A stretch of 64,000 nucleotides of DNA from JADLGL01 sp963667605 (GCA_963667605.2 CAXXUZ010000003.1:1915322-1979321); one strand, 5' to 3'. Numbered from the stretch's first letter, positions 53,247-62,593 are shown. Notes: generated by a model from the letters alone, not told the origin. Made by a program: numbers and translations.

Positions 53247-53918
53247 ATGACCAAGACCATCGTTTTCGACGTCAACGAGACGCTGCTCGATATGGCCGCG
53301 CTCGATCCGTTATTTGACCGCCATTTTGGGGATACAACTGTCCGCCGGCAGTGGTTCGCCCAAGTCCTCCTCACCTCGATGACGGTCACGGTGGTCGGCG
53401 ATTATACCGATTTCGCCAAGGTCGGCCTTGCCGCCCTGGGCCTGGTGGCGGAGCGTCGCGGCGTGTCGCTGAACGACGACGACCAAATGGAAATTCTAAA
53501 GAGCATGCGCTCGCTGCCTGCTCATCCGGACGCCGCCGGAGCTTTGGCGAAGCTCAAACAGGCCGGATATCGGCTGGTAACGCTTACCAATTCGCCGCCT
53601 GCGATGGTCGAGGCGCAGCTCAATAATGCCGGCCTGGCGCCGCATTTTGAAGCGATGCTCTCGGTCGATAAGGTCAAAACGTTCAAACCGTCGCGCGCGG
53701 TCTACGATATGGCCGCCGAGGAACTCGGCGAGGTGTCGTCGTCGCTGTGGCTGGTCGCCGCCCACAATTGGGACACCACAGGGGGCCTGGCGGCCGGTTG
53801 GCGGGCGGCCTTCGTCGGACGACCGGGCATGGTGCTGGGAGCGCTCGACCGAGAGCCGACCGTGCGGGGCAAGGATCTCGCCGAAGTGGCTGCGGCGATC
53901 CTGACGGTCGACGGCTGA
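53247..53918 (+). CDS. HAD-superfamily hydrolase, haloacid dehalogenase type II-like
   Basis: 223 residues from ATG at 53247. Nucleophile motif I IVFDVNETLLD (Asp8 and Asn10 instead of DxD, as in dehalogenase-type members), motif II LVTLTNSPP (Thr/Ser), the Lys in VDKVKTFKPSRAVYD, and the last motif AAHNWDTTGGLAAG. These support a (S)-2-haloacid dehalogenase-like enzyme; the exact substrate is unsafe from motifs. Cytosolic. It runs towards the hydratase gene on the opposite strand. Confidence 0.85.
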   Translation: MTKTIVFDVNETLLDMAALDPLFDRHFGDTTVRRQWFAQVLLTSMTVTVVGDYTDFAKVGLAALGLVAERRGVSLNDDDQMEILKSMRSLPAHPDAAGALAKLKQAGYRLVTLTNSPPAMVEAQLNNAGLAPHFEAMLSVDKVKTFKPSRAVYDMAAEELGEVSSSLWLVAAHNWDTTGGLAAGWRAAFVGRPGMVLGALDREPTVRGKDLAEVAAAILTVDG

Positions 53919-53953
53919 TCCGAACCTGAAATCGGCAAAGCGTGGTCGCCGGT

Positions 53954-54772
53954 CTATGTGAATGTGACGCTGATCCCGCCAAGCTCGGTGTTGGAAAGCT
54001 TTGTCGACCAGGTTTCGCCGGGCGCGACCGCCTGGGCGGCGGCCAGCGTCCCGGTGGTGACGACTTCACCCGGCTGCAATGGCTCGAAGCGGGGATCGCT
54101 AGCGAGCAGCGCGGCTAGTTCGAGTAGCGAATTCAGCGGCCCGCCGAGAACGTCCTGAGCGTGCCCCGTCGCCATGATCTCATTTCCGCGACGAAGGCCA
54201 AGTGAGAACCCGGCCATGGACTTCGCCAAATCCGGCGAGATCGGATGCCGCGGTCCGATCACCAGGGCGCCATGCAATCCATGATCGGCGATCGCATCGG
54301 CGGTGGAGAAGACCCAGCCGGGATAGATGCATTGCACGATTTCGAAGCCATGCGCGATCCACTCGATGCAGGCAAGCAACTCCGCTTCGGACATTCCCGC
54401 CCGTGGCGACGCCGCCAGTCCGACCACGATCTCCGGCTCGATCCGCGGTTCGGCAAACCCGGCCAACGAGAACGAATTGCCGAGGGCCGCGAGGTCGTGA
54501 ACGGTAGTGTCGAACACATAGCTCCAAAACGGAGCGGAAATACCCAACCCTGCCCAAGCGACGCGGTTGGTAAAGCCAATCTTTCGGCCGGCCGGTCGCT
54601 CGCCTCGGGCTTCCCGCGCCTTCACAGTGAGGGTGGTGACATCATAAGCATCGTCGATCGCGAACTGTTTGAAACGCGCGGAGAAAGGTTCAGCCTGACG
54701 ACCGGTGCCGAGAAGCTCCATCGCCTCCTTGGCAATCGACGCTATTTCTTCTCGCTCAATCCCATTCGCCAT
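53954..54772 (-). CDS. 2-keto-4-pentenoate hydratase-like protein (MhpD/FAH superfamily)
   Basis: 272 residues from ATG at 54772. Features of the hydratase group: GRKIGFTNRVAWAGLGIS, then EPRIEPEIVVGLAASP (metal-binding Glu pair of the FAH fold), IEWIAHGFEIVQCIYPGW, and the C-terminal GEVVTTGTLAAAQAVAPGE with the TTGT motif. Members add water to 2-hydroxypenta-2,4-dienoates in aromatic meta-cleavage, or decarboxylate related compounds. No other pathway genes are nearby, so the substrate is open. Confidence 0.85.
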   Translation of the reverse strand: MANGIEREEIASIAKEAMELLGTGRQAEPFSARFKQFAIDDAYDVTTLTVKAREARGERPAGRKIGFTNRVAWAGLGISAPFWSYVFDTTVHDLAALGNSFSLAGFAEPRIEPEIVVGLAASPRAGMSEAELLACIEWIAHGFEIVQCIYPGWVFSTADAIADHGLHGALVIGPRHPISPDLAKSMAGFSLGLRRGNEIMATGHAQDVLGGPLNSLLELAALLASDPRFEPLQPGEVVTTGTLAAAQAVAPGETWSTKLSNTELGGISVTFT

Positions 54773-54831
54773 CCCAAGACCTCACTCGCTTGATCGCTCG
54801 CCGGCCCGGAGCGCCGACGCCGCGACCTAGA

Positions 54832-54854
54832 TGCCCTCATTCTTCCAATACGGG
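54832..54854 (+). repeat. 23-bp direct repeat flanking IS3-family copy B, left copy
   Basis: Identical to 56372–56394. It ends exactly at the left terminus of the IS; the right copy starts one base after the right terminus. Much longer than the 3–5 bp duplication expected for IS3-family insertion. Confidence 0.9.
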
Positions 54855-54929
54855 TGTCCGTCGTCAGGTAATTTGGAACCGATGAGCGGCCTGATTTAAG
54901 AGAGGGTTCGGCCCATCTGGTTGGTCATT

Positions 54930-55912
54930 TTATGCGGCGGTTTTGCGGTATTGCAAGCGCCGGGTTTGTAGCGGCTTTTGTTTGATCTTTTCTCTTTTCA
55001 ACAGGATGGTCTGGCCGCGCCCGAAGTAGACATCGGCCGGCGTGAGGTTGCCCAGGCTCTCGTGGTAGCGGTGATAATTGTAGTGGCCGACGAAGGCCTC
55101 GATCTGTGTCTCCAAGTCGCCAGGCAGATAGTAATTTTCCAAAAGGATGCGGTTCTTCAGGGTTTGATGCCAACGCTCGATCTTGCCCTGGGTTTGCGGA
55201 TGATAGGGAGCGCCGCGAATGTGCTCCATATCGCGGTCGTCGAGCCATTTGGCCAGATCGTCGGCGATGTAGCTGGAGCCGTTGTCAGACAGGAGCCGTG
55301 GCTTGTGAATGACCGTTGCCCGATCGCAACCTGACGCCTTGAGCGCCAGTTCCAGCGTATTGGTGACGTCCCTCGGCCTTCATCGTGGTGCAGAGCTTCC
55401 ACGCGATAATGGTGCGCGAGAAGTCGTCGAGCACGGTGGAGAGGTAGAACCAGCCCCAATCAATGACCTTGAGGTAAGTGAAGTCGGTCTGCCAGAGCTG
55501 GTTTGGCGCCGTGGTCTTGTCCTGGAACTCGTCGGACGCCTAGAGGACGATAAAGGCCGGGCTGGTGATCAGATCATGGGCCTTGAGCAGTCGATAAACC
55601 GAGGATTCCGATACAAAGTAGCCCTCTGTGTCTGTGAACCGGACAGCCAGTTCCCGCGGCGACAGATCCGTCTCGTCCAGCGCCAGCTGTACGATCCGGT
55701 CTCTCACCTCATCGGGGATACGGTTCCAGACTTGGCCAGGCCGCGAGCGGCGGTCCTCCAGGGCCTCCGGTCCGCCGGTCAGATAGCGGTCGTACCAGCG
55801 ATAAAACGAGGTGCGGGGAATGCCCAACTGCGCCAGCGTGCGCTTGGCCGGCAGATGGGGATCGCTCAACCAGCCGGATGATCTCCAGCTTCTCCGATAG
55901 TGGATACCTCAT
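54930..55912 (-). pseudogene. IS3 OrfB transposase, inactive copy
   Basis: Same protein as in the copy at 25531, but broken by an extra C near 55371, a Lys-to-TAG change near 55541–55543 and an extra G near 55859. Catalytic residues are therefore in separate frames; no functional transposase can be made. Confidence 0.92.
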
Positions 55913-56284
55913 GCCTCCTCTCCCCCATCCGCGATCATGCTTTTTTTGAGTAGACGGTTGTCCAGCGTCAGGTCAGCAACGGCCTCCTTGAGTGCCAGTG
56001 CCTCACTGCGAAGATGCCGGACCTCATCGGAGGTAGCCTCACGGGCAGTGTCACCCGCCAGGCGCTTCTTCCCGGCCTCCAGGAAGTCCTTCGACCAGCG
56101 GTAATAGAGGTTCTGGTTGATCCCCTCACGGCGACACAGCTCAGCGATACTGTCCTCGCCGCGCAGGGCCCTCCAGAACGATCCGGATCTTCTCTTCGGC
56201 GCCGAACTGCCGACGAGTCGCCCGCCGGATGTCCTTCACGACCTTCTCGGCCGATGCTTTCTGGTGATTGGTGTTCCGTCTCAT
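55909..56284 (-). pseudogene. IS3 OrfA, frameshifted copy
   Basis: Homologous to the OrfA at 26508, with an additional G near 56167 that shifts the frame just before the helix-turn-helix region. Confidence 0.9.
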
Positions 56285-56371
56285 CTTCAATCCCTCGTGG
56301 GTTAAGATGAGCCAGAAACCCTCTCTTGTTCAATCCGCCCAATCTGTCCCAGGGGCGCTGACGCCGGACAC

Positions 56372-56394
56372 TGCCCTCATTCTTCCAATACGGG
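56372..56394 (+). repeat. 23-bp direct repeat flanking IS3-family copy B, right copy
   Basis: Second copy of 54832–54854, one base past the right IS end. Confidence 0.9.
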
Positions 56395-57179
56395 CTGGCA
56401 GAGTGTCGAACAACTGGAGTGATTGCTCTTCGCGGAAACCTCGTTAGAACACGCTGCTTTCACGGTGGCAGCGCAGGCTGGAATGATCCAGGCAATCCGA
56501 GTGCACGATACCGGTGGGCCAGAGGCCCTCATCTGGGAAGGGATCGACTTGGGTCCCCCCGGGCCTGATGATGTAAGGCTGAGGCACACCGCGATCGGTG
56601 TCAATTTCATCGACGTCTACCGACGGAGCGGGCTTTATCCCGTCGATCGTCCCTTCATCCCGGCAGCGAGGGAGCTGGGATCGTCGAGGCGGGTGGGTAA
56701 GGCGATCGAAGGCCTGAAACCGGGCGACCGGGTCGCCTATGCCGGTGTGCTCGGTTCCTATTGCGAGAGCCGCCTGATCCCCGCCGATCGGCTGGTGAAA
56801 TTGCCCGATGCGATTGATGATGCGACCGCCGCCGCTGCGATGCTCAAAGGTTTGACCGCGGAGTATCTGTTGCGGCGCATATTCCCGGTTGGGCCCGGGC
56901 ATGATGTTTTGTTTCATGCCGCTGCCGGTGGTGTTGGACTTATTGCATGCCAATGGGCCAATGCGCTTGGGGCGAGGGTCATCGGGACCGTCGGATCGGA
57001 CGCCAAGGCAACGCTCGTGCGGGCGAATGGCTGTCATCACGCGATCAACTACAACACCGAGGATTTCGCGAGCGAGTCGGCGAGATCAACCAATGGCCGC
57101 GGCGCCGACGTGGCCTATGATTCGGTTGGCAGGGATACCTTTCCAGGTTCCCGGTAGTGTCCTAATTTGATCTTCAGCG

Positions 57180-57485
57180 CTACGAAAGGGCTGATCGATG
57201 TTCCTCGACGATAGCAGCCCGCACGGCATCTTGTGGGCTTCTGATCCCGCCTAGATGCAGCACAGCAAAGAACCGCCGTTTGTTGCTTCCCTGGATGGGC
57301 GAAGACCAGGCATAGGCGATGGTGGCGCTGGGGTGGTCATCAAGATTGAAGATGTGGACAACCCCTTCCCATACGGTTTGGCCCTCGTACGTCTCCTTGA
57401 CGGGGACCGAGCCGGTAAGCATGGCTGTGCCGCCATGTTGGCTTTCAACCGCATGTCGCAATTGATCTATATCAGATTCTGGCAT
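57180..57485 (-). CDS. IS1-element passenger, small protein of unknown function
   Basis: 101 residues from ATG at 57485 (MPESDIDQLRHAVESQHGG); a longer start at 57542 is possible, and the ribosome binding site is weak for both. Contains VWEGVVHIFNLDDHPSATIA and YAWSSPIQGSNKRRFFAVLH, a compact alpha/beta-type protein without signal peptide or membrane segment. No known domain. It lies just inside the left inverted repeat, downstream of the larger passenger. Confidence 0.55.
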   Translation of the reverse strand: MPESDIDQLRHAVESQHGGTAMLTGSVPVKETYEGQTVWEGVVHIFNLDDHPSATIAYAWSSPIQGSNKRRFFAVLHLGGIRSPQDAVRAAIVEEHRSALS

Positions 57486-57691
57486 AGCCCTACCTAAGGG
57501 ATTCCAAACTGGAGACCTATCTGTTACAATGGCGGCTGCCACCCCCCTAGAGGGCTAGTCTAGAGAAGTGGCTTAATCGCCGTTACGGTTTTTTCACGCG
57601 GTCTTTCCGCATAGAGCACCTACCTTTTTCCGGGCTGTTCCCCGGCTTTGGTGTAGCGGTCGCCAACCGCCAAAAGTATTGGGGCCACAGA

Positions 57692-58510
57692 TTATTCTGT
57701 GGCCCTAACCTGTTGAAGTTCGTTTTTGTCAGGCTCAACTGTGATCACGAGATCGACCGCCTCGTCTTCCGTATCGTAAATCTGGCTTACATTCATCGCG
57801 AACGTTCTAAACCATCGGACTCGCTTACCCTCCGGCCACTTTTCTTTGACAGCCGGTATCTTTTCCAGCAACGCCACCAGGAGCAGGTCGAGATTAAGTC
57901 CTCCACCGTTACCGTCACCGCCGGCCTTTGGCAGTTCTGACGCTGACGCAGCGGGCACATCTGCTGTAGCGGGTCGTATGAACCGCTCGGTTGACGATTC
58001 AATGAACCCAGCAAAGTGGGCTGACTTCGTGAATGTCTGTCGCGCACGCTCCTTCTGCTTTGGCGGGACGCCAAGACCTTCCATGTGCCGCTCGACCGCA
58101 GCTGGTGGTGGTAAGGAATTCCCCTGATACTGCTCATACATCTCCGCATGGAGAGGTACGCTCAAGAACGCCTCAGCGAGCGCATTGGAGCGTTCGGCAT
58201 CATCGAGGACGTTTCGACCGAGCCTCGTCAGAGATACAATCCCCCCATGCTGCGTCTCCACTAGACCAAACGATCTTGCTGCCCCGAGAATGGAGCGGAA
58301 CGTGCCGCCAGCGGCGGTTTGGTTCATCCAGCTCGCTAACTGCTTTACTCGGCAGGTCGTTCCGGCGGTTGATTGAAGCTTGCTGGCCAGGCCTACTGCC
58401 GCCTCAAGATCGTTGTACACAAACGATATCTTCGACCTAATGCGCGGGGCCGCCGTCCGCTCGTCGTTAATCCCGTCACCGGCGGCTGCCGTCAAATCTG
58501 ATGTGTCCAT
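57692..58510 (-). CDS. IS1-element passenger, DUF5343-like protein
   Basis: 272 residues from ATG at 58510, 9 nt after GGAGG (the frame extends seven codons more). The middle shows a winged-helix-like region (LASWMNQTAAGGTFRSILGA, then ARSFGLVETQHGGIVSLTRLG) and ERHMEGLGVPPKQKERARQT, as in DUF5343 proteins. A Gly/Asn-rich linker (GGDGNGGGLN) leads to a C-terminal helix part (LLLVALLEKIPAVKEKWPEG). Such proteins occur near mobile and defence genes, but their job is unknown. A DNA-binding role is an inference. Confidence 0.6.
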   Translation of the reverse strand: MDTSDLTAAAGDGINDERTAAPRIRSKISFVYNDLEAAVGLASKLQSTAGTTCRVKQLASWMNQTAAGGTFRSILGAARSFGLVETQHGGIVSLTRLGRNVLDDAERSNALAEAFLSVPLHAEMYEQYQGNSLPPPAAVERHMEGLGVPPKQKERARQTFTKSAHFAGFIESSTERFIRPATADVPAASASELPKAGGDGNGGGLNLDLLLVALLEKIPAVKEKWPEGKRVRWFRTFAMNVSQIYDTEDEAVDLVITVEPDKNELQQVRATE

Positions 58511-58657
58511 TCTTAGGTACCTCCTGCCCATGAAAAGTCAGGTCTCGTTTAAGCCATGGTCGTCCTTATGGCATATTTCTACGGATGACGTCAACTTTCT
58601 CGTTGATTGACGAGATGATTCTCGGAAAAACGGTCGCTGACAACTAAGGAGGCCGTT

Positions 58658-59481
58658 ATGAACCGCGTACCGCTCGCCCGCCGCACCCAGATTATTCACT
58701 GTCTCGTCGAGGGCAATTCGATCCGTTCGACTGAGCGCATGACCAACACTCATCGCGACACGATCATGCGCCTCATGGTGGAGGTGGGGGATGGCTGCGC
58801 AAAGCTCATGGGCGAGGAAATGCGCGACCTCTCGTGCCAACGGCTACAGGTTGACGAGATATGGAGCTATGTAGGCAAGAAGCAGGCCCAGCTAAAGCCG
58901 GGGGATGATCGTTCCCGCCTGGGCGACCAGTGGACGTTCGTGGCGCTCGATCCCGATACCAAGCTCGTCCCGACCCATCTCGTTGGGAAGCGAACACGTA
59001 AGAATGCGGTGGCATTTATGGACGATCTTTCCGGTTGTCTAGACAACCGAGTCCAGATTTCGAGCGATGCACTGAGTAGCTATGTTGATGCAGTCGAGCG
59101 GGCCTTCGGTGCAGATGTCGATTACGGGCAAGTGATTAAATTCTATGACGCAGAACCAATAGGCCCCGGTCGGTACGCGCCTCCCCGCGTTGTGAGCCAA
59201 AAAAGATCGTGGTGGCCGGAAACCCCGACCGCAGACATATTTCAACCAGCCTTGTTGAGCGCCAGAATTTGACCATGCGGATGAGCATGCGCCGCTTCAC
59301 GCGGCTAACAAATGCGTTCAGCAAGAAGCTGGAAAACCTTGAAGCTGCGGTAGCCCTGCACTTTGCGCATTACAACTTCGTGCGCCTACACAAGACGCTA
59401 CGCTGCACCCCAGCTATGGCAGCCAGTGTGAGCGACCGGCTATGGTCGCTTGAGGAATTGGTGGACCGTACCTCAAATTAG
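58658..59481 (+). pseudogene. IS1-family transposase, -1 frameshift at an A6 run
   Basis: ATG at 58658 after AAGGAGG. N-terminal helix-turn-helix (RTQIIHCLVEGNSIRSTERM), DDE core LQVDEIWSYVGKKQAQL, and SSDALSSYVDAVERAFG with the second Asp. At about 59203 (CCAAAAAAGATC) the zero frame goes off homology, while the -1 frame gives IVVAGNPDRRHISTSLVERQ with the catalytic Glu, up to TAG at 59481. Relatives with this architecture are usually one frame of about 270 codons. So a lost A, or programmed slippage on the A run, must be assumed for a working protein. Confidence 0.8.
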
Positions 59482-59708
59482 GACACTACCAGGTTCCCTT
59501 GACGCGCTCAAGATGAGAGGCATGTGGGTTACTTTTGGCCAATCGTCGGGGCCCATACCGGAGTTCAGTCCTTTGTTGCTGATGCGTAAAGGCTCGCTAT
59601 TCGTGACTAGGCCGACGCTATTCGACTACATCGCCGAACGAGGCGAGTTGGAAGCGGCGGCAACGGTCCTGTTTGAGGCAATCACCAATGGCGGCATTCG
59701 GGTCGCGG

Positions 59709-60158
59709 TCAACCAAACATTTCCGCTGGCCAAGGCCGCTGAAGCGCATCGTGTTCTTGAAGGCCGGGGCACGACCGGCTCGACGGTGCTGATACCGTGA
59801 CATTGCCCGGCAGGTGGCAGAGCCTCATCATTTCATTGGCAGCAAGCCTGCCTCGGGGACACCTGACCATTTCGGGGATGTCCTCAACCCAGCAATAGGC
59901 GAAGAGTGCACCGGTGATCGCGAGCACGATGACGGGCACCGCCATCAGAGCGCCCAGCATCGGCACAGCGTTGTCGACCAGGAAACCGACCCCTAGAGTC
60001 GCCGCCGGAAACCCCACGGCGATCCCGAGAACGAATATCAACAGCGCCATGAGGCCGTTCGAAAGGAGCCGCCTTCGGTACAGTCGTAACGGGTGGCAGG
60101 CGCCGCCTCGCGCTTGCCGTCCGGCTGTCCAGTCTAATCTCCCGCCATTGATCGCCAT
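59709..60158 (-). CDS. Hypothetical small membrane protein
   Basis: 149 codons. Two hydrophobic segments are evident (LLSNGLMALLIFVLGIAVGF and MAVPVIVLAITGALFAYCWV). The last 50 residues overlap the 3' end of the quinone oxidoreductase gene on the other strand and look out of frame, so the true stop may have been lost by a small indel. The first 25 residues are also doubtful. No family recognised. Confidence 0.4.
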   Translation of the reverse strand: MAINGGRLDWTAGRQARGGACHPLRLYRRRLLSNGLMALLIFVLGIAVGFPAATLGVGFLVDNAVPMLGALMAVPVIVLAITGALFAYCWVEDIPEMVRCPRGRLAANEMMRLCHLPGNVTVSAPSSRSCPGLQEHDALQRPWPAEMFG

Positions 60159-60242
60159 CCCACGCCGAAAATATCATCTTAGCGGCAATCGTGCGTACCG
60201 CAGAAACACAGCACCGTGGCGACCGCCCCTGGTTAGGCGCTG

Positions 60243-61157
60243 TCAGCCGCTACCGCTGGCACGAAGGACCTGCAACCGGGCGCTTGCTTCCGACCCAAAA
60301 GGCGGACGAAACGGCGATCGATCCGCATCCAGCAGAAGCCGGTCACATTCGGTTTCGATCTTCGCGATCAACCGACTACCAAAGTCATTTTCCAATCGCC
60401 CGGGTGCGATCGGCGGCAAAAACGACAACACAACCACCCCCGGATAACGCAAGAATCCCAACCAAGGCCAGTAAAGCCCCGAATTGAGCGCCATTGGAAC
60501 CACTGGGATGCTGAGTTCGTTGTAGAGATGAACGATCCCGTATTTGTAGGCTGGCGATGCTCCCGGAAGTCGCCGGGTGCCTTCCGGGGCGATTACGATC
60601 GGCCGCCCTTGTCTCATGGCTCGGCGGCCGCCATCGGTTATCTGCTTTAGCGCGGCGGAGCCCGCTCCGCGGGTGACAAAGATCATCATCGCCTTCAAAG
60701 CCCACAAGCCCCAGATCGGAACGAAAAGGAGCTCGCGTTTGATGACAAAGGCCGGATTCCCCAGCACCGCCAGCAAAGCCAGGGTTTCCAGTTCGGATTG
60801 ATGTTTGTGTGCCAAGATAAATTCCGACTCGGGCAGATTCTCCAGGCCGAGATACTCGACGCGGGTCCGGCAGATCACTCGAAGCAGCCAAAGGCTCCGA
60901 CGCGCCCATCCTCTTGTCACCGCAACACAAACGCGTTGCGGTAGAAAGAAATAGATTGGGGTCTCTATGACCAATGTAGCCACGGTGTGCAGATAGTAGG
61001 CTAAATGGAATAGGCCTGAGCGAAGCGCTATCCCGATGCGCCTCCTTCCTTGCCCGCGATCGACGGATCCAGCACGCTCGGATTGTTCGCGCCTAGCTAG
61101 TCGTGATGATGATCCGGTTCTCGTTGCCATGGTCAGGCAGTTGATTTCGAGCAGCAT
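60243..61157 (-). CDS. 1-acyl-sn-glycerol-3-phosphate acyltransferase-like (PlsC family)
   Basis: 304 residues from ATG at 61157 (ATG at 61130 is also possible). A membrane-anchoring segment (about 50–75, LFHLAYYLHTVATLVIETPI) precedes the acyltransferase motifs: ILAHKHQSELETLA (catalytic His, with Glu at the acidic position) and IVIAPEGTRRLPG (PEGTR, phosphate binding). These enzymes make phosphatidic acid at the inner membrane. The KHQSxxET form is common in alphaproteobacteria. Stand-alone gene. Confidence 0.9.
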   Translation of the reverse strand: MLLEINCLTMATRTGSSSRLARREQSERAGSVDRGQGRRRIGIALRSGLFHLAYYLHTVATLVIETPIYFFLPQRVCVAVTRGWARRSLWLLRVICRTRVEYLGLENLPESEFILAHKHQSELETLALLAVLGNPAFVIKRELLFVPIWGLWALKAMMIFVTRGAGSAALKQITDGGRRAMRQGRPIVIAPEGTRRLPGASPAYKYGIVHLYNELSIPVVPMALNSGLYWPWLGFLRYPGVVVLSFLPPIAPGRLENDFGSRLIAKIETECDRLLLDADRSPFRPPFGSEASARLQVLRASGSG

Positions 61158-61259
61158 CGGCGGCAGAGGGCGTTCTGGTTGCCATTGGTTGCCGAGGTGC
61201 CAGAATGGGAACCCTGCCGTATCCTTCCTGGGGCTACGCCGAAACGCGAAAGGTAGATC

Positions 61260-61691
61260 ATGTCTATCGATAGTATTCTCAAAACCAAGGGCGCCGAAGT
61301 CTTTAGCATATTGCCAGAATCTAGCGTCAAGGCAGCGGCTGACGAAATGCGCACCAAGGGCATTGCCGCATTGGTTGTGAAGTCGGACGATGACGTTTTG
61401 GGGATCGTATCAGAACGCGAGATTGTGAGCGGCTTCTCTCAATTCGGAGATAAATTCGCCACGATGACGGTCAAAGACATAATGCGACGGGATGTCCACC
61501 CTGTTGCACCGCAGGATCATGTCAACCGAGCGATGGCGCTAATGACACGGCATCGCGTGAGGCACTTGCCCGTCGTCGATGGGAGCCTCCTTGTGGGTCT
61601 GGTCAGCATCGGCGACGCCGTCAAAAACCGCCTCGACGATCTTGAAGCTGAAACAAGAGTATTGCGCGATATCTACATTGCCTCGCGCTGA
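61260..61691 (+). CDS. Tandem CBS-domain protein
   Basis: 143 residues from ATG at 61260. Two CBS motifs: SILPESSVKAAADEMRTKGI with LGIVSEREIV, and IMRRDVHPVAPQDHVNRAMA with GLVSIGDAV. Stand-alone CBS pairs bind adenine nucleotides and act as energy sensors for partner proteins; the partner is unknown here. Cytosolic. Confidence 0.92.
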   Translation: MSIDSILKTKGAEVFSILPESSVKAAADEMRTKGIAALVVKSDDDVLGIVSEREIVSGFSQFGDKFATMTVKDIMRRDVHPVAPQDHVNRAMALMTRHRVRHLPVVDGSLLVGLVSIGDAVKNRLDDLEAETRVLRDIYIASR

Positions 61692-61753
61692 TCCTGTGAC
61701 CCTCCGCGGAGCCGGCCGCGCGGTACGCTCGCGGCCTACTTTGCTCCGTACCA

Positions 61754-62593
61754 CTAAGGCGGACCGAACTTGCCCGCGAGGACTTTATTGAGAAGGTCCG
61801 GGCGGTCGGTAGTAATACCGTCGACGCCTTCGTCGATGAGTCGACGCATCTCGGCTGGGTCGTTGACGACCCAAACAGTTACGGGAACGCCAAGCCGATG
61901 GGCCGCGCTCAGGAAGCGGCGATCCACCAGGCGCAGGCCGCGGTTTTGTTCGTAATTGGAGAAGACCGGTGCCTGGAACACGACCCCTGGCGCCCGGGAG
62001 AGTCGGCCCAATCCCACTCGGGTCAGCAGGTAAAAGTTACGGATCTCGCCCTCCGAAAAGCTTGTGAGCAAGTCGGGCGCCAAGCTACGCACTTTGTTCA
62101 GTACTGTTTGGGAAAAGGACGCAAGCACGACGCGATCGGCGAAGGGGGCAACGGCTTCGACGACCTTGGCAACGTATTGAGTCTGCGGAGCCTCCTTGAG
62201 TTCAACGGTAAACAGGTGCTCAGGGAAGGACTCGAGCACGTCCACCAGGCGAGGGACGCCTTCACCTTGCCCGCGCCAGGGAAAGATCCTTCCACCATCA
62301 GTGCTGAACCGATAGCCGGCGTCGAGTTCGGTAAGCGCGGCGTAGCTGAGACGGGCGACCTCGCCCGCCGTATCGTTCAATTCGCGCCAGTCGGTGGTGC
62401 CGTCGACGGTGGCATCGTGAATGACCACGACCACATCGTCCGCACTCAGGCGGACGTCGAGTTCGAAGACGTCGACGCCTTCGGTTGCCCCGCGCCGAAA
62501 GCCGGCCAGTGTGTTCTCGGGCGCCAGGCCGCGGGCGCCGCGGTGCCCTGTGCGAAGGAAACTCCCAACCTCGAGGCGGTCGCGAGGGCTCAT
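61754..62593 (-). CDS. Glycerophosphodiester phosphodiesterase
   Basis: 279 residues from ATG at 62593 (a TTG two codons earlier is in frame). GDPD signature GHRGARGLAPENTLAGF with the catalytic His and metal-binding Glu, FELDVRLSADD (Glu and Asp metal ligands) and VVIHDATVDGTTD (second His), then FTVELKEAP. TIM-barrel enzyme that cleaves glycerophosphodiesters to sn-glycerol-3-phosphate and an alcohol. No signal peptide, so cytosolic (UgpQ-like). Name by family only. Confidence 0.9.
   Translation of the reverse strand: MSPRDRLEVGSFLRTGHRGARGLAPENTLAGFRRGATEGVDVFELDVRLSADDVVVVIHDATVDGTTDWRELNDTAGEVARLSYAALTELDAGYRFSTDGGRIFPWRGQGEGVPRLVDVLESFPEHLFTVELKEAPQTQYVAKVVEAVAPFADRVVLASFSQTVLNKVRSLAPDLLTSFSEGEIRNFYLLTRVGLGRLSRAPGVVFQAPVFSNYEQNRGLRLVDRRFLSAAHRLGVPVTVWVVNDPAEMRRLIDEGVDGITTDRPDLLNKVLAGKFGPP

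Larger units (their letters stand above)
54855..56370 (-). mobile_element. IS3-family insertion sequence, copy B (degenerate)
   Basis: 1,516 bp, the same element as 25456–26968 with three one-base insertions (near 55371, 55859 and 56167) and a few substitutions, including one that creates a stop. Ends TGTCCG…CGGACA intact. It lies between the hydratase and quinone oxidoreductase genes. Confidence 0.93.
57153..59490 (+). mobile_element. IS1-family element with passenger genes
   Basis: 2,338 bp with perfect 18-bp inverted repeats GGTAGTGTCCTAATTTGA (57153–57170 and complement 59473–59490) and a perfect 8-bp target duplication AGGTTCCC (57145–57152, 59491–59498). Transposase on the plus strand at the right; two passengers on the minus strand at the left. 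Plain IS1-family elements are under 1 kb, so it carries more than 1.2 kb of cargo. Confidence 0.95.
56483..59800 (+). pseudogene. NADPH:quinone oxidoreductase-like gene, split by an IS1-family element
   Basis: ATG at 56483 (MIQAIRVHDTGGPEALIWEG). The frame runs to GRDTFPGS at the insertion point and resumes after the element with SLDALKMRGMWVTFGQSSG, ending TGSTVLIP at 59800. Removing 57153–59490 plus one 8-bp duplicate restores about 325 codons, the usual QOR length. The nucleotide-binding stretch HAAAGGVGLIACQWANALGA is present. Near 56665–56695 the text AARELGSSRRVGKAIEG replaces the family's GSEGAG motif: a missing C and an extra G cancel each other. The gene is inactive through the insertion. 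Confidence 0.93.
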
